The position numbers and the translations under genes were made by a program. Below, piece by piece: positions 13,801 through 26,171 of a DNA stretch of 64,000 nucleotides. Origin of the DNA: Acanthochromis polyacanthus (lineage: Eukaryota; Chordata; Actinopteri; Pomacentridae); contig NC_067117.1 in NCBI RefSeq assembly GCF_021347895.1, forward strand, positions 34,230,067-34,294,066, written 5' to 3'. The notes beneath the pieces are model-generated. The model searched no databases, was not told the DNA's origin, and saw only the letters and a program-made list of their open reading frames with translations. Every line of letters starts with the position of its first letter. The first letter of the stretch is position 1.

Positions 13801-16800
13801 TATGTATGAATTTATATTCTTTATGACACTTATAAAACACCACACTGACAAGATTCATTCCCTCCCATTGTCTAAGCAGTGAATGCAACTAAATACTGAA
13901 TTTACTGTCAAAAGTAAATCACCTTGTGTCACATTTCACGCACAAGTTTGTAAATATCATTCAAAAAATGCATGTATGTGAACAGCCTATGATATAGGAA
14001 TACATTACTTTTAACGTAGGAGCTTTTGGACCGCAGAAAAACCTTGGCGGAAACACAAACCTTAGGTAAATGGCATCTTTCATTTTGAGAGCCCACCTTG
14101 AATTAATCCAATTTAAGGGTTTAGCTACACTGTGCACAGCAGTATTCACTCAAACTAATCCATAACACACCCACATACTTTTGCACACATCGGCTTGTGT
14201 GCATGTGTGCAGATACATTCATCCATGCATGCTGTCACACCTACGTACACACTTTCAAGGAAACACACACACACACACAGGTGCAGTTTCTCTTACGTAA
14301 CCAAAAGCTTCCCCTATATTTTAATAGTCATTTCAGTTTTTCTGCAAGAAAAAACGAAGGGCCCTCTTTCAGTAGATATCTGTTGGTGAGACACTTATAA
14401 TGACCCGCCCTGCTGTGCTGCTTTTGCACAAACACAGACCGGACTTCATAACATTAACAAATATCAGCAAAGATTCATTCTGTCCTCTTTTTATATTCCT
14501 CTCATGAATATTCAGCGGTCGAGCATCAGATGTGTCTGCTGTGAGTGGGAGCATGGGTGGATAAGAATCTGTACATGAAACACAAATGAATGAAAATGTA
14601 GCGTGACTGTCTCTGGGGCTTTAAACCCCACCTTCAGCATCAACATGGCCTCGGGGCAAAATGAATGAGAGCGGCAGACTTGAGGAGTGCAAAGGAAGCT
14701 AAGAGGCACTCAGTAAATACTCAAGGTTAGGTTTCATCTCACTCCTTAAACATACATTCTGTCTGAATGTGGAGCAGACGCTGATGAAAGCTGTCCTCTG
14801 ACCACTGCCATAGTAAGATGTTGTGCAGCAGCAATATATTAAATCCCTTAAACTCCCACTCCTCGTGCACACCCGTGAACTTTCAAACCATGAAATGCCT
14901 TCATTAGAGAGCATCCTTCCATATGTACTCACTTCACTGGGGCATCATTGCATACTTTTCACAATAGGGAGTGAGTAATTTAGTGGCAAATTATGCTTTT
15001 TGTGACACTGACAGTCATCAAAGAGGGCATATGAATGGTTCACTTGGTGATTATTCATTTCTCTGCGTTTTCCATTATTTTTTCTTACCTCCAACTGAAT
15101 TCTTGTAATGGCACATTGAATGTCATTGAAACGCCTTTAATGTCGAGATGGATTAGCCAATTAGCCATTGTATCTCACAGTGTGCTATTCAAATTCACTA
15201 GAGTGAAATCAAAATGGAGTGTGTCAGAAAACACTATAATTTGTTGCTGCAACCTACCTCACTATTTTGCAAAGCGGTAAATCCACTTAGAGTGCACGGA
15301 TCATCACGCATCCTCGCACTGGGTGATGAAGGAGGGCAAATGTGAATGAAAGAAACAAAGTAAAGACGGAAACTAGGTGATATGATGTTTATGAAGTCAT
15401 AATTGTACTTTTAACACATCTGGATCAGCTCACTCATGCCTCTACCCTGAAATAAAGACAAATTCCATTCAGTTTGACCTGCATTCGGTCATTGACAATT
15501 TCCTGACATTACATCATGAATCCTTTCCTAAAAGCTTATAGACAGCCTGCTATGTGCGGTGGGTTCACATAATTGCACTACCACATCAGGAAGTCTGTTT
15601 GGAACCCAAAATTAGACTAATGTTTTATCTTGCTTTCTCTGTAGCACATCAACTTGAATTTGTAGCAGTCAAAAAATAAGAATATTAAGCTGATTTGCCC
15701 AACTGATCTCCAAACAGACCACTCAAATGTTCTCCAAAGAGCTTTCATAATAGACAATTAGCATCATCTGTTTGTCTGCCTGTTCTGTGAACCCTTCTTT
15801 GGCTGTCTCCCCTACAGTCATGGAGCTTCAGGACTTGGCATTTGAACATGGGCGCTGGAAGACACTGGCTAATTAGTTCCTGAGGAAGGAGCAATCCATC
15901 TTCCTTAGGAAGTGATCTGTCCACTTCTGCAGCTGTGGTCAGTTCTCTTTAAATTAGAATGTTTTAAACTCAACAGACAGAGAGTAAAGTAAAATAAAAC
16001 ACAAAGAAGCTAAAGGGAATTCCTTGTATTTTTTCTTACATGCCTCATCAAAACTTTGTGCTTTCCTAACAGTGTTAAATTGTTTGAATACAAATTGACT
16101 GCAAAAAGCCTCAAAATACTAATTAGGTAGGAGATTTAGTGTTCATTATTTCTCTACATTTCCAGACTTCCTCAGCATTTCCAAAAGAGCTGCAGGTCTT
16201 CTGACTAAAAATTAGAAGAAGTATCTTCTGTCTTTCAGACAGACAGAAACTGATTAATAAGGGGTGCTCTCTCTGCATTCTCAGGCTTTCATATTTCATT
16301 TAGGATAATCTTATTATGAACACTGCACAGCTACAGCTAAAAATTTGAGTTAAATTTATCTGAAGTCAGGTCAATGTAAACATCTCTTATTACTGGAAAA
16401 CCAAGTTGACAAGTATAGTGAGTTTCCACTTTACTAATCATGTTCATGTAAATATGGATATTAACAGACCTTTAAATAATTTCCCAATGAATCTAATTAT
16501 GAGTAGCGAGCATGTTTTCACCAGATGTATATCATTAGTATTTCATTAATTAAAGCAGTGGATGAGTGGCCACATGACATCCTGGCAGTCATGATGTTTG
16601 AATGGCACTTTTGTTTATTCTTTTAATGGCTTTCATTTCAAAGATTCATAATTTCCTAAAACTTCAGCTTTGACAAGTATGACAAATCACTGATATTTAT
16701 ATATTACATGAATAAAATCTCAATGTTCAGCCAAACAACATGATAAACAACCAATATTAGACAAAAACAAACAGTAATGTTTTTATTTTGATGCCTGAAA

Positions 16801-19260
16801 AGGATCATCAGTGTGTAATGATCTGCTTATTCAAAATTCTATGACAAGTGTTGCAACCTATAATTTCAGAAACAGAAGGGTTACAATGAATGGTAATAAA
16901 CCATGCACTGCAGTGATGTTGTGCCACCATTATACTCTTGCTGTCCAGACTGTCTGCCATGAGTATGAAAATGTCGATCTAATGCTTAATCCTAATAAAT
17001 ATTATTTGAATTCCAAAGTGACTGAATGTGGCTTTAACCATGATCGGATTTGGTAGTGATTGTCTATGTATTAAAAACCATTACAAATGAATCCAGTATT
17101 TGTCAGGGAAATGTTGTATATTCTGCAGTTGTAGGTTACAAATGCATCGATGTGTCAGGCTTCTTTCTATTAAGCGCTATTCAATATGCAGTTCATCTTT
17201 TTTTATGCTATTAAATTATCATGATCACATTAATGTGGTCACATGTTAAGTGTGTAATATGAGTTTCATTTAAGCTTTGATCAAATATCCATGTGCCACA
17301 GCATGAGCACAGTATGTGTCCGTTTAATACAGAAATAAGCTTTATGCTCATTATGTATGGCTCAGTATTATCTCATTGTCAAAAGACATGTACAATTTCT
17401 AGTACTTTTAATGCCTAACAGTGGAAACACTTTCCCTTATCTACTGTTCACAAGTAGTAACCAGTTAAAGGCTTGCGGGCTTCTAAGTTATGCAGTTGCT
17501 TCCATGCATTTATTACAATAAACTGCGCTGAGAGTGAACTGTGGTCCAAGATGCATGACTGTGTTCCCCGAATGGAGGGTAAGACGAAGGGGCCCATCTT
17601 CAATGAAGATCTGAAATGGAGGCAAGCAATCAAAGCTGACTAAAAGCATTACCAAGTAATGAATCAGTGGGTGAGGGCTCTTCGCCCATCCAGAGTTATT
17701 GGATGAGGGCTGTTTTTGTAACTTCTAATCCTCAAAGTGGGAGTTTATTGAGGAGAAAATAAGTTTACTGTAGAAAAACTATAAGCTTGTATTTCAAGCA
17801 TAAACCTGAATCACTTCTAAATGCAGAGAGTGCACTTCTCCATCTCCAAACTGCCTTTGCACTGTTGCACAAAAGTCCACTTAGCCACTAAAAAAATACA
17901 GGATGCGCCATGGTCATTCACCTCAAACTTTGAAATAATATATAGTGTTTCTTGATGAAATCTTATTTTGTCATTCTGAAATGAATATGTTCCATTTATG
18001 TGAAGCAATTTTCTTTGTAGGAGCGCTAATCAAAATAGCATACAGATTTTATGGTAAAGCTCTTATGCCTCTACTCTGTGTCTATAAATTGATTCTGCGG
18101 TTAAAATTAGCAAGAAAATTGTGTTCATTGGAATTCATTTGAATTTTTCTGATCATCTACATGCACCTCACTATAACAGGAGGTTTCAGGGTTTGATCAT
18201 AGGAATTGGACTGAATGGTCCTTGACGCAAGCTTGTGTCTTCAAAATTATGCTCATATACAACTAGTTTGCATTCAGCAGTTAAATTTGACTGCGAGAAC
18301 TGTGAGAACTTATTTATGCAAATTCTATTTTGCAATTCGGTGTCCACTTGTAGCAACTAAATCATTGTTAAGCTTATGAAATGACTTTAGACAGATCATT
18401 ACTGAAGCAACACTGTGATCGTTCTCACTTCAGCCCATGTGCATTTGGAGCTTCGGAGCAGTTTTCCTTCTACAGCCTTAGCATAATAATTCTAATTATG
18501 TTCAGTATTTTGAATTCTTGTTTGCTTCAACAAATAATAATAAAAAAACAACAACTAATGAAATAAAATGCAGTGTTTTAATGTTGATTCCACACAATTT
18601 TTAACATATGTTCTGGATAAATGTACTTTTAAGAAGTTCCCCTGCTCCTCTGCAGTGTTTTAAATACAGCACTTATTACTGTGCTTTTCTGTGTAATTTA
18701 ATTAATACTTCAATAATGAATAAAAATGTAAAAGCCGAACACTATCAGCAGAATATACCACCACTGAAAGAAAGCTGGAGTCGTCCAGTGCACGTATGTC
18801 AGAGAACCTCTTTGCGCAGTGAAAGTGATGCATGCTAACCAGCGTGCACCAAAGCAATGAATATCAAGTTGTTATCATAATTTAATCTACCTTGTCATGC
18901 TGTTTCTGCTGTTATTGAGATCTGCGCTGTGTTCTGCTATTTTTTCCACAGTTGTTCACGTTTCCATTTGGTTGTACAGTTAATCAATACAAGTGAATGA
19001 ATACATTGCATGCACTGCTGTGTACATGATTACTGAGACTGTCATCCTTGACAGTGATCTGACGACTCAATGTTGTCACCACATTGATGGCAAATTATGT
19101 TCCACCGATATATCACATTAAGTGAGAAACTGTCTTCCCTCTAACCTTAAAAACCTCATCCTGACAGAACCTGTGGACTTACACTTTTCATAGCTGACCA
19201 GCGGACGATTGTTTCAGATATTCCAGTCACATCATTTCATAGATCAACTGCCACTTTGCT
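10850..19260. other. long repeat-poor non-coding stretch
   Basis: About 8.4 kb in which I recognise no exon, no RNA gene and almost no mobile element; only a CA dinucleotide run (about 14,262-14,279) stands out. Small open frames around 12,367-12,817 and 13,054-13,300 lack motifs and overlap in several frames, so I do not call genes. The lack of insertions compared with the following 25 kb may mean the stretch is constrained (inference). Confidence 0.4.
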
Positions 19261-19400
19261 TTCCATCTGCGGCATCAATAATCTGTGAAATATAGAATAC
19301 TAGCTCGGTTACAGCAAAACGGAGGTGATAATTGGTTTGACAATAACTGTCCAGATGTTTCTCTCACGGCTACAGGACGTGTGGTGGTGCAATAATTAAC
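19240..19400 (+). repeat. diverged dispersed repeat, partner of 35,430-35,560
   Basis: The segment 'ccactttg.tttcc...aatactagc.cggttacag.aaaac' recurs in the same order at 35,430-35,560 with many substitutions. Family not recognised; no ORF or terminal structure found. Confidence 0.35.
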
Positions 19401-19560
19401 TGTTATTTTTGTCAGGTAATCAGAAGTCGTTTCTGGCATCAAACAGTTACTGATGGAGGAAAAGTCACAACTTTGATTGCAATTATAAAGCACTGCTGAT
19501 TTTTATAGAGCTGCCTTAAAAAAATATGTGTGGAAATGAAATGAACTGAATGATTTGAGA

Positions 19561-19895
19561 GCTGCACAGCGGCTTGGTGGCCTTGCAGCTAGAAGATCCC
19601 CGGTTTGCATCTCGGCCTTCCCGGGATCTTTCTGTACGGAGTTTGCGTGTTCTCCTTGTGTATGTGTGGGTTTTCTCGGGGTACTCCGGCTTCTTCCCAC
19701 AGTCCAAAAACATGCTCAGGTTAATTGATGATTCTAAACTGTTCATAGATGTGAATGTGAGTGTTTGTCTCTTTATGTAACACTGTGATAGACTGGTGAA
19801 CTGTCCAGGGTGCCTCCTGCCTTCGCCCTAAGTCAGCTGGGATAGACTAGCCCCCCACAACCTGTGTTGTATAGGTAATGGATGGACGGATGAAT
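19561..19895 (+). mobile_element. tRNA-headed retroposon with ATGG tail, copy 1
   Basis: A diverged copy of the family best seen at 30,774-31,128. It starts 'gctgcacagcggcttggtgg' (worn tRNA-like head), continues through 'ttctcc...gtgtgggttttct', 'cttcccacagtccaaaaacatgct' and 'agtcagctgggatagact', and ends in an ATGG-like tail (about 19,878-19,895). The head is short and the B box is damaged, so this copy is probably inert. Confidence 0.7.
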
Positions 19896-19899
19896 GATC

Positions 19900-22800
19900 C
19901 AAGCCATATAAATCTGTACTTCTACAAAACTTTATGGATTTAAATCATGCCTGCTGCAGGATAAACCTACTAGAGTTTCAGTGTTTATGACATGTTATCT
20001 AGATCAGACCACAGGTGTATTTTGTGTGTGATTTTGACCCAGACAAAAGGTTAAAAAACAGTGTTTGATCAGACATCCACATCACACAAGAACACAAGTA
20101 GAAGTCAACCAAAATGCATGTAATAGAGATTATGCACCACAAATATTGTCTGCAGATTTATTCAGGAGTTTGCCCTTGCAAAACAAGGTGACATAGTGCG
20201 AAGTGTGCTTTTTTTAAAGTTGCTAAATTTATCATGAAACACAGCCCCATGCCATATGTCTACCGGAGGAGTTATTGGTGGAAGTCATTGCTTCATAACA
20301 CCAGTACGCTTATATTAAATATGAGACTGAGCCACCCTGAATCAGATTTGTTCCAGTACGATCCCCAACACCCTGCTGTCAGTTTATAGCTTGTCCCTCC
20401 TGAGACCAGTGTTGGTAGAAACGCTCACCACTGCTGACAAGGAACATCACGCAAGACTCGTAATGTCAGCGATTCTAAGTCATCTGGCCCTAGCAGTGGC
20501 CCTTTCCAGAGTGACTCGGATCTTCACACCTGCCCCTCTGTCCCACATCCATACTGGCCACGCTGACTCCAAGAACGACTGTTCACGTAGAGTCTAATAT
20601 ATCGCAGACCTTGACATGCACCTTTCCTAGGAGGCAATCAGCTTTATTAACTTCATCTGTGAGTGCTCATAATGTTTGGCTCAGTCATCTTGCTAAGATA
20701 GTCAAGAACAGCTATTAGACTCATTTGTGATGAGGCAGGCCGGTGCATAGTCGATCATCACCACACAATGCATGCCGCTTAGATTTCTGCTCGACTTGTT
20801 CTGGCATCACTGGGCAACAACCTCACAAGATCAAGGCGGATGCAGTGTTTGGAGCTATGGCTCTGCAATTGCTCTCCATCCACAACACAGCCTCAGGGCA
20901 AGATGTGAAAGGCCTGGAAACACCTGATTAGTGTAGATGTTGGGTTAACAATATAAAAGTTTATAGAAACTTTTCTCTTTTTTGAAATGGAGAGATTTGG
21001 ATTCAGATTTTAAAGGTTTGTGATGCCCATTGGTCTGAGAGGCTGAAAACGTTGCTGTTAACTATCCTAAACTCCATACATGACACAACTAATTTATTGT
21101 ATATTAACACTGGAATGATTTAGTTACTATTTAATATTTAACAGCCCCAAAACTCTCGTGACTTCAGGAATGTGAAAAAAAACGATTAGAAAAATAAACT
21201 AAATTTGTCTGTCATACAAGAAGCATAATGTGAATGTGTATCTGCACTCCCTATTCATTAAAAATAGGCGTATAAATACATTCTATGTGAGATCTGACTG
21301 CAACTTAATGTCTCCTTCCACTGGCAATGTTGTCTTCCTTTACAAATGTGTGTGAGGAAATGAGTGAGTGAGTGAGAAGGACAGAGGAACAGAGGGATGG
21401 ATGGGGGCGGGAGCATAATTACATGCTTTCAGGCATAAGCAAGCAAAGTGGTTACAGTATCGCTTTGGTGGAAATGAATTAAAAATTCTCTCGTTATCCC
21501 CCATCAGCGACTTGACACACACAAAATGATATTTTCTTTCAAGACGTGTAGTGACCCAGATGCTGTGGCTGTCTTGTTGTCAGCAAAATCATTCAGACAC
21601 TTCAGAAGCTGTCAGAAAAGCTGTGTGATATGCCTCAAATATTGTGATAAAGACATTTACCTCAATTAATAAATGTGCTTATATTTTCACTCGTCTGTTT
21701 TTGTCTGTCTGCTTTCACCATGTCTCAGAAGTTAATCAGTGGATTTGGATGCAATTTTGGTGGCAGATGGCTGCAGGCCCAGCGTTCACTTGATCAGGTT
21801 TTGGTGATGTCTGGGTCTGGGATGACTGCCACTGAATTTTTTAGCCATTGCTATTACACTGTGTTCACCTTACAATGGGTAAGGTTCAACTTTAAAACTG
21901 CATTTATTTGCTACAGTATGTTCACATTCAAAGGCCAGCAGCTTGCAAAACATGTAGTTAGTCTTCTTTCTAGTGCTTTGATGTGCAGCATAACTGTCAG
22001 GGTTTAGGTTTTCATCAAAATGGTTTAAAACATAATTAATGCATCTTCCCTTTTATAGACAGAGTAGGGGTAGACTGTCGCAGAGCTCTAACAGCATGTT
22101 GCTCTGAGCAAATATTGATGACATAAAAGCAGTTTCAATCAACACACAGTTACATAATCCATTGGCATCGTTGGGAACAGTAAAAATTATTTTGGATCAA
22201 AGTATTCCTGTGTGCCAACTGCCTGTCACTGAACAGAAGGAAGCACGCAAGTGTTCAATGATGACACATGCACAGTAATGACAAAACAGAATGTAAAACA
22301 CATTATGTGTACCCACATCTAGGTAAAACTAATGCAGTCTTATGTAACTGTCCTTCAAAATGCCAACCTTCCTGAGAGGTAGATTGATTCGTTTGGCTGT
22401 AGCAGTTGTAGGATGGTTTTTGTTCAGCTTTAAAATAATTTTGGACAAAGCAGTTTATGGAGCTGCACTGCATTGTGAAGAGAGATGTCCCTGCTGTTTA
22501 GCTTACTCTTAATAACATTAAGTATTAGAAACAACTTGTCAGTATAATGCAGTAGGGCCATTCCATCTCAACTTCCAGCACATTGTTCCCCATGTTATAA
22601 TCCGCAATATTGGAGAAGAAGATAAACTAGTCTAATTATGAATGAGTTCAAATCTGAAAGAAATTAGCCATTATAAAAATTCATCTTTGAGCACAAATTA
22701 CCACACAAAAATATTTATATTATGTTACAAAAGTCAATTAGTGGTACTTTCTAAGCCATATGTATTTTCATGTCACACAATAACACAAAGCAAAACATAC

Positions 22801-23200
22801 AGAAAACATTTTTAATATAAAATAATTGATCACAAACATGAAAAAATGAAACTGCTTTCATTCAGCTGTCATCATTGATTAAGCTGATAGGGCAAGTTGC
22901 ACCACAAAAACAAAAATATTGATAGAAAACCTAATCTGACTGTGTAGGCTGGAGAAACAGACTAAATTGTTAACGATTATACTTACTCATATAGGTGTTG
23001 GAAGAGGTGCTTGAACATAAACACTTCAGCTGTTACTATACTATACATTACTTCTATTTTTCATATTTGTCACACATAAATCCAGATCAATTAACTAATA
23101 TTTCTATTTATTGAATATTGTAATACTGTAATACCACATCGAGTCAAAAAAAAACGTCTTCTTATGTTCAATCTACAGGAGCTAATAAGCTTCATCTTAA
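19900..23200. other. non-coding stretch, no gene recognised
   Basis: No exon, RNA gene or clear repeat was recognised. The longest open frame (21,675-22,007, 110 codons) has no motif and no codon pattern I can defend, so it is left uncalled. Confidence 0.4.
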
Positions 23201-23211
23201 GAGAAATTTTA

Positions 23212-23700
23212 CAGGTTCAGCTCCAAAAATTAGAATATTGTAAAAAAAAAAATGTTAATGTTAATATTCAGAAATCAGAAATACAGTATATTAAAGTACT
23301 AGAACATTTAATTTTGAGTTTAAGTAAATTACCATTCAAACAGTATAAATACAGTGATTTCTCTGTCTAGTTTACTACACACTTGGGGAAGAGCACTGAC
23401 TTGAAAGCTAAAGATCTTAGAGCACTTCATGCTTCCATCTGCTGACAAGCTTTATGGAGATGCTGATTTCCTTTTGCAGCAGGACTTAGCTCCTGTTTAC
23501 AGTGCTAAAACGACTACCTAGTGCCTTACAGACCATGGTATTACTGTGCTTGATTGGCCAGCCAACTCATCAGACCTAACCCCCATAGAACCTCATATGT
23601 GTCAAGATATATTGTCAAGAGGAATTCTACGCCGTACTGATCCAATATTTTGTGGTAAAGAAGTCCCAACCAGTTATTGAGTGTATAAATTCAACATGAG
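23212..23700 (+). pseudogene. decayed Tc1-like transposase fragment
   Basis: From 23,420 one frame reads the C-terminal half of a Tc1-like DDE transposase. It shows a LLQQDLAPVYSAKTT-type segment carrying the second catalytic aspartate, then DHGITVLDWPANSSDLTPIE carrying the final glutamate. A TAG stop interrupts the frame just after the KTT stretch, and the frame is lost after about 23,590. Upstream (23,212-23,250), 'ttcagctccaaaaattagaatattg' resembles a Tc1 inverted repeat, so most of the interior is deleted. The N-terminal DNA-binding part is absent. The remnant ends a few bases before the TA at which the intact Tc1 element at 23,708 inserted. It belongs to a different Tc1 lineage from its neighbour, judging by the residues around the aspartate (QQDLAP versus QQDNDS). 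Confidence 0.85.
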
Positions 23701-23707
23701 GCATTTA

Positions 23708-25200
23708 CAGTGGGTACGGAAAGTATTCAGACCCTTGAAATTTTTCACTCTCTGTGTCATTGCAGCCATTTGCCAAAATCAAAAAAGTTCATTTTATTTC
23801 TCATTAATGTACACTTAGCACCCTATCTTGACAGAAAAAAACAGGAATGTAGAAATTTTTGCAAATTTATTAAAAAAGAAAAACTGAAATATCACATGGT
23901 CAGAAGTATTCAGACCCTTTGCAGCGACATTCATATTTAACTCACATGCTGTCCATTTCTTCTGATCCTCCTCGAGATGGTTCTGCTTCTTTATTGGAGT
24001 CCAGCTGTGTTTAATTAAACTGATTGGACTTGATTAGGAAAGGCACACACCTGTCTATATAAGACCTTACAGCTCACAGTGCATGTCAGAGCAAATGAGA
24101 ATCATGAGGTCGAAGGAACTGCCCAAGGAGCTCAGAGACAGAATTGTGGCAAGGCACAGATCTGGCCAAGGTTACAAAAGAATTTCTGCAGCACTCAAGG
24201 TTCCTAAGAGCACAGTGGCCTCCATAATCCTCAAATGGAAGAAGTTTGGGACGACCACAACTCTTCCTAGACCTGGCCGTCCAGCCAAACTGAGCAACGG
24301 TGGGAGAAGAGCCTTGGTGAGAGAGGTAAAGAAGAACCCAAAGATCACTGTGGCTGAGCTCCAGAGATGCAGTCGGGAGATAGGAGAAAGTTCCACAAAG
24401 TCAACTATCACTGCAGCCCTCCACCAGTCGGGGCTTTATGGCAGAGTGGCGCGATGGAAGCCTCTCCTCAGTGCAAGACACGTGAAAGCCCACACAGAGT
24501 TTGCCAAAAAACACATGAAGGACTCCCAGACTATGAGAAATAAGATTCTCTGGTCTGATGAGACCAAGATTGAACTGTTTGGTGTTAATTCTAAGCGGTA
24601 TGTGTGGAGAAAAGCAGGCACTGCTCATCACCTGCCCAATACAATCCCTACAGTGAAACATGGTGGTGGGAGCATCATGCTGTGGGGGTGTTTTTCAGCT
24701 GCAGGGACAGGACGACTGGTTGCAATTGAAGGAAGGATGAATGCGGCCAAGTACAGAGATATCCTGGAGGAAAACCTCTTCCAGAGTGCTCAGGACCTCA
24801 GACTGGGCCGAAGGTTCATCTTTCAACAGGACAATGACTCTAAGCACACAGCTAAAATAACAAAGGAGTGGCTTCAGAACAACTCTGTGACCGTTCTTGA
24901 CTGGCCCAGCCAGAGCCCTGACCTAAACCCAATTGAGCATATCTGGAGAGACCTCAAAATGTCTGTCCACCAACGTTCACCATCCAACCTGACAGAACTG
25001 GAGAGGATCTGCAAGGAAGAATGGCAGAGGATCCCCAAATCCAGGTGTGAAAAACTTGTTGCGTCATTCCCAAGAAGACTCATGGCTGTACTAGCTGAAA
25101 AGTGTGCTTCTACTCAATACTGAGCACAGGGTCTGAATACTTATGACCATGTGATATTTCAGTTTTTCTTTTTAATAAATTTGCAAAAATTTCTAAATTT
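23708..25200 (+). mobile_element. Tc1-like transposon with intact transposase, 3' end truncated
   Basis: The left end starts CAGTGGGTACGGAAAGTATT directly after a TA (23,706-23,707), the normal Tc1 target. The left inverted repeat is about 200 bp long. Its inner block (23,850-23,918) ends in 'cacatggtcagaagtattcagaccc' and is mirrored by 25,130-25,196. On the right the match stops near 25,196-25,200, inside the repeat, and no CCCACTG-type outer terminus follows. About 140 bp expected from the left arm is therefore missing on the right. The transposase gene lies between the arms with its own start and stop. Without the outer right terminus this copy should be unable to move itself, though its protein could act on other copies. 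Confidence 0.93.
24083..25123 (+). CDS. Tc1-like transposase, full length (346 aa)
   Basis: Encodes a DDE transposase that would bind the element's inverted repeats and catalyse cut-and-paste movement into TA sites in the nucleus. The N-terminal 1-125 region has two helix-turn-helix parts separated by a GRPR-like linker (GRPAKL, about 65-70); the first includes a RISAALKVPKSTVASII recognition-helix region (about 33-49). The catalytic triad is present: D159 in WSDET, D250 in FQQDNDSKHT and E285 in DLNPIEHIW, with 34 residues between the last two (DD34E, the Tc1 signature). A glycine-rich HGGGSIMLWGCF box lies at about 193-204. Length matches the usual 340-350 aa. The frame has no stop or frameshift, so the copy is young. 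Oddities are GRPA instead of GRPR and S instead of P after the second aspartate. Whether it is active cannot be told from sequence. Confidence 0.95.
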   Translation: MSEQMRIMRSKELPKELRDRIVARHRSGQGYKRISAALKVPKSTVASIILKWKKFGTTTTLPRPGRPAKLSNGGRRALVREVKKNPKITVAELQRCSREIGESSTKSTITAALHQSGLYGRVARWKPLLSARHVKAHTEFAKKHMKDSQTMRNKILWSDETKIELFGVNSKRYVWRKAGTAHHLPNTIPTVKHGGGSIMLWGCFSAAGTGRLVAIEGRMNAAKYRDILEENLFQSAQDLRLGRRFIFQQDNDSKHTAKITKEWLQNNSVTVLDWPSQSPDLNPIEHIWRDLKMSVHQRSPSNLTELERICKEEWQRIPKSRCEKLVASFPRRLMAVLAEKCASTQY

Positions 25201-25209
25201 CACCAACTT

Positions 25210-25985
25210 TTAAGCAACCTTATTTGCATTATATAATGAGTTCAGTTATATAGGTAATTTTGATTGTCTTCCCATATGTTGTAAGGATAGAACTGACCCT
25301 ACCATTATTAAGTGAATTATTTTCATTATGTTCAGACCAGGTTCAGACTGACATTTACCCCTTTTCACTTGCTGAATGTGCCGGTCAAACGTGCGTTTGA
25401 TTGGCTGATGACTTGACACCCCCCCCCCCCCCCCGCCACCCCCCCGCACACTCACACAGCCCCGACAGAAATACACAAGAAATAAACATGCCGCCTTCTC
25501 CGCCCCCTTCGAAGAGGAGGGATATTAGAAGTTTTTTCGGCCAGCAGCAGCAGCAGCAGACGACACTGTAAGTAATGTAAAAAGACGTCAATGTTGTGGA
25601 CGTGGGGAACACACCACTAATGTTGCTACTGAAAGTCCGACCTGCATCAGAGTTAGCATAACATTAAACTGTGTGAACTTGCTAACCTGCAAAACTCGAG
25701 TAGGAAGCTGCTTAGAGAGAATTGTCCTCCTGTATGTGTTTTCTACTGTTAACGTTAATTAAACTGTGAGAAATGTAGTGAACTCTGCTGGAAAATATAG
25801 AACCAGAAAAACGTGAGCAAGAAGCTACTTAGAGAGAGAGGTCCCAGTCTGTGTTTCACAGGAAAGTGTTGACAATCAAAAAAAAAAAAAACACATGCTG
25901 CTGCTTTTCTTCTTGTAAACGGCCTGGTTTAGAAGGAAAGAAGGCTAGAGCATGTGTTGACTTTACACTTTTGAAACCAAATACC
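25210..25985 (+). other. probable 5' end of an unidentified (hAT-like?) element or gene
   Basis: This intervening sequence has a 16-base C run (25,419-25,434) followed by another C7, a TGATTGGCTGA CCAAT-like box (about 25,398-25,408), and an ATG-initiated exon at 25,488 with a splice donor. A 24-bp segment (about 25,700-25,725, 'gtaggaagctgcttagagaga') recurs with changes at about 25,815-25,840. No element ends were found. Confidence 0.3.
25488..25567 (+). CDS. possible first exon: basic, glutamine-rich N-terminus (orphan)
   Basis: From ATG 25,488 the frame reads a proline-rich start, then KRRDIRSFFG, then six glutamines and TT, and meets a GTAAGT donor at 25,568 after 26 codons plus two bases. 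Short basic leaders followed by an 'SFF' motif are common at the start of hAT-type transposase-like genes in fish, which is why I suspect mobile origin. That is inference from memory. I found no downstream exon that continues it before the THAP element at 25,989. It may be a relic exon or chance. Confidence 0.3.
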
Positions 25986-26171
25986 TATAGACCTTTTTCC
26001 GAAATGTCATCATCGAATGTCACCGCCAGTCACCGCCCCTAGCAACGCGATACTGCCATTTTAAGAGGGGTATGCTATTGCCTTGACGACCAGTACTTTC
26101 CCACCTTTCCCACCTGATTTTAATGACCAAAAGCAGATATGCCAAAAAAAAAAAAAAAAAAAAAAGCAGAT

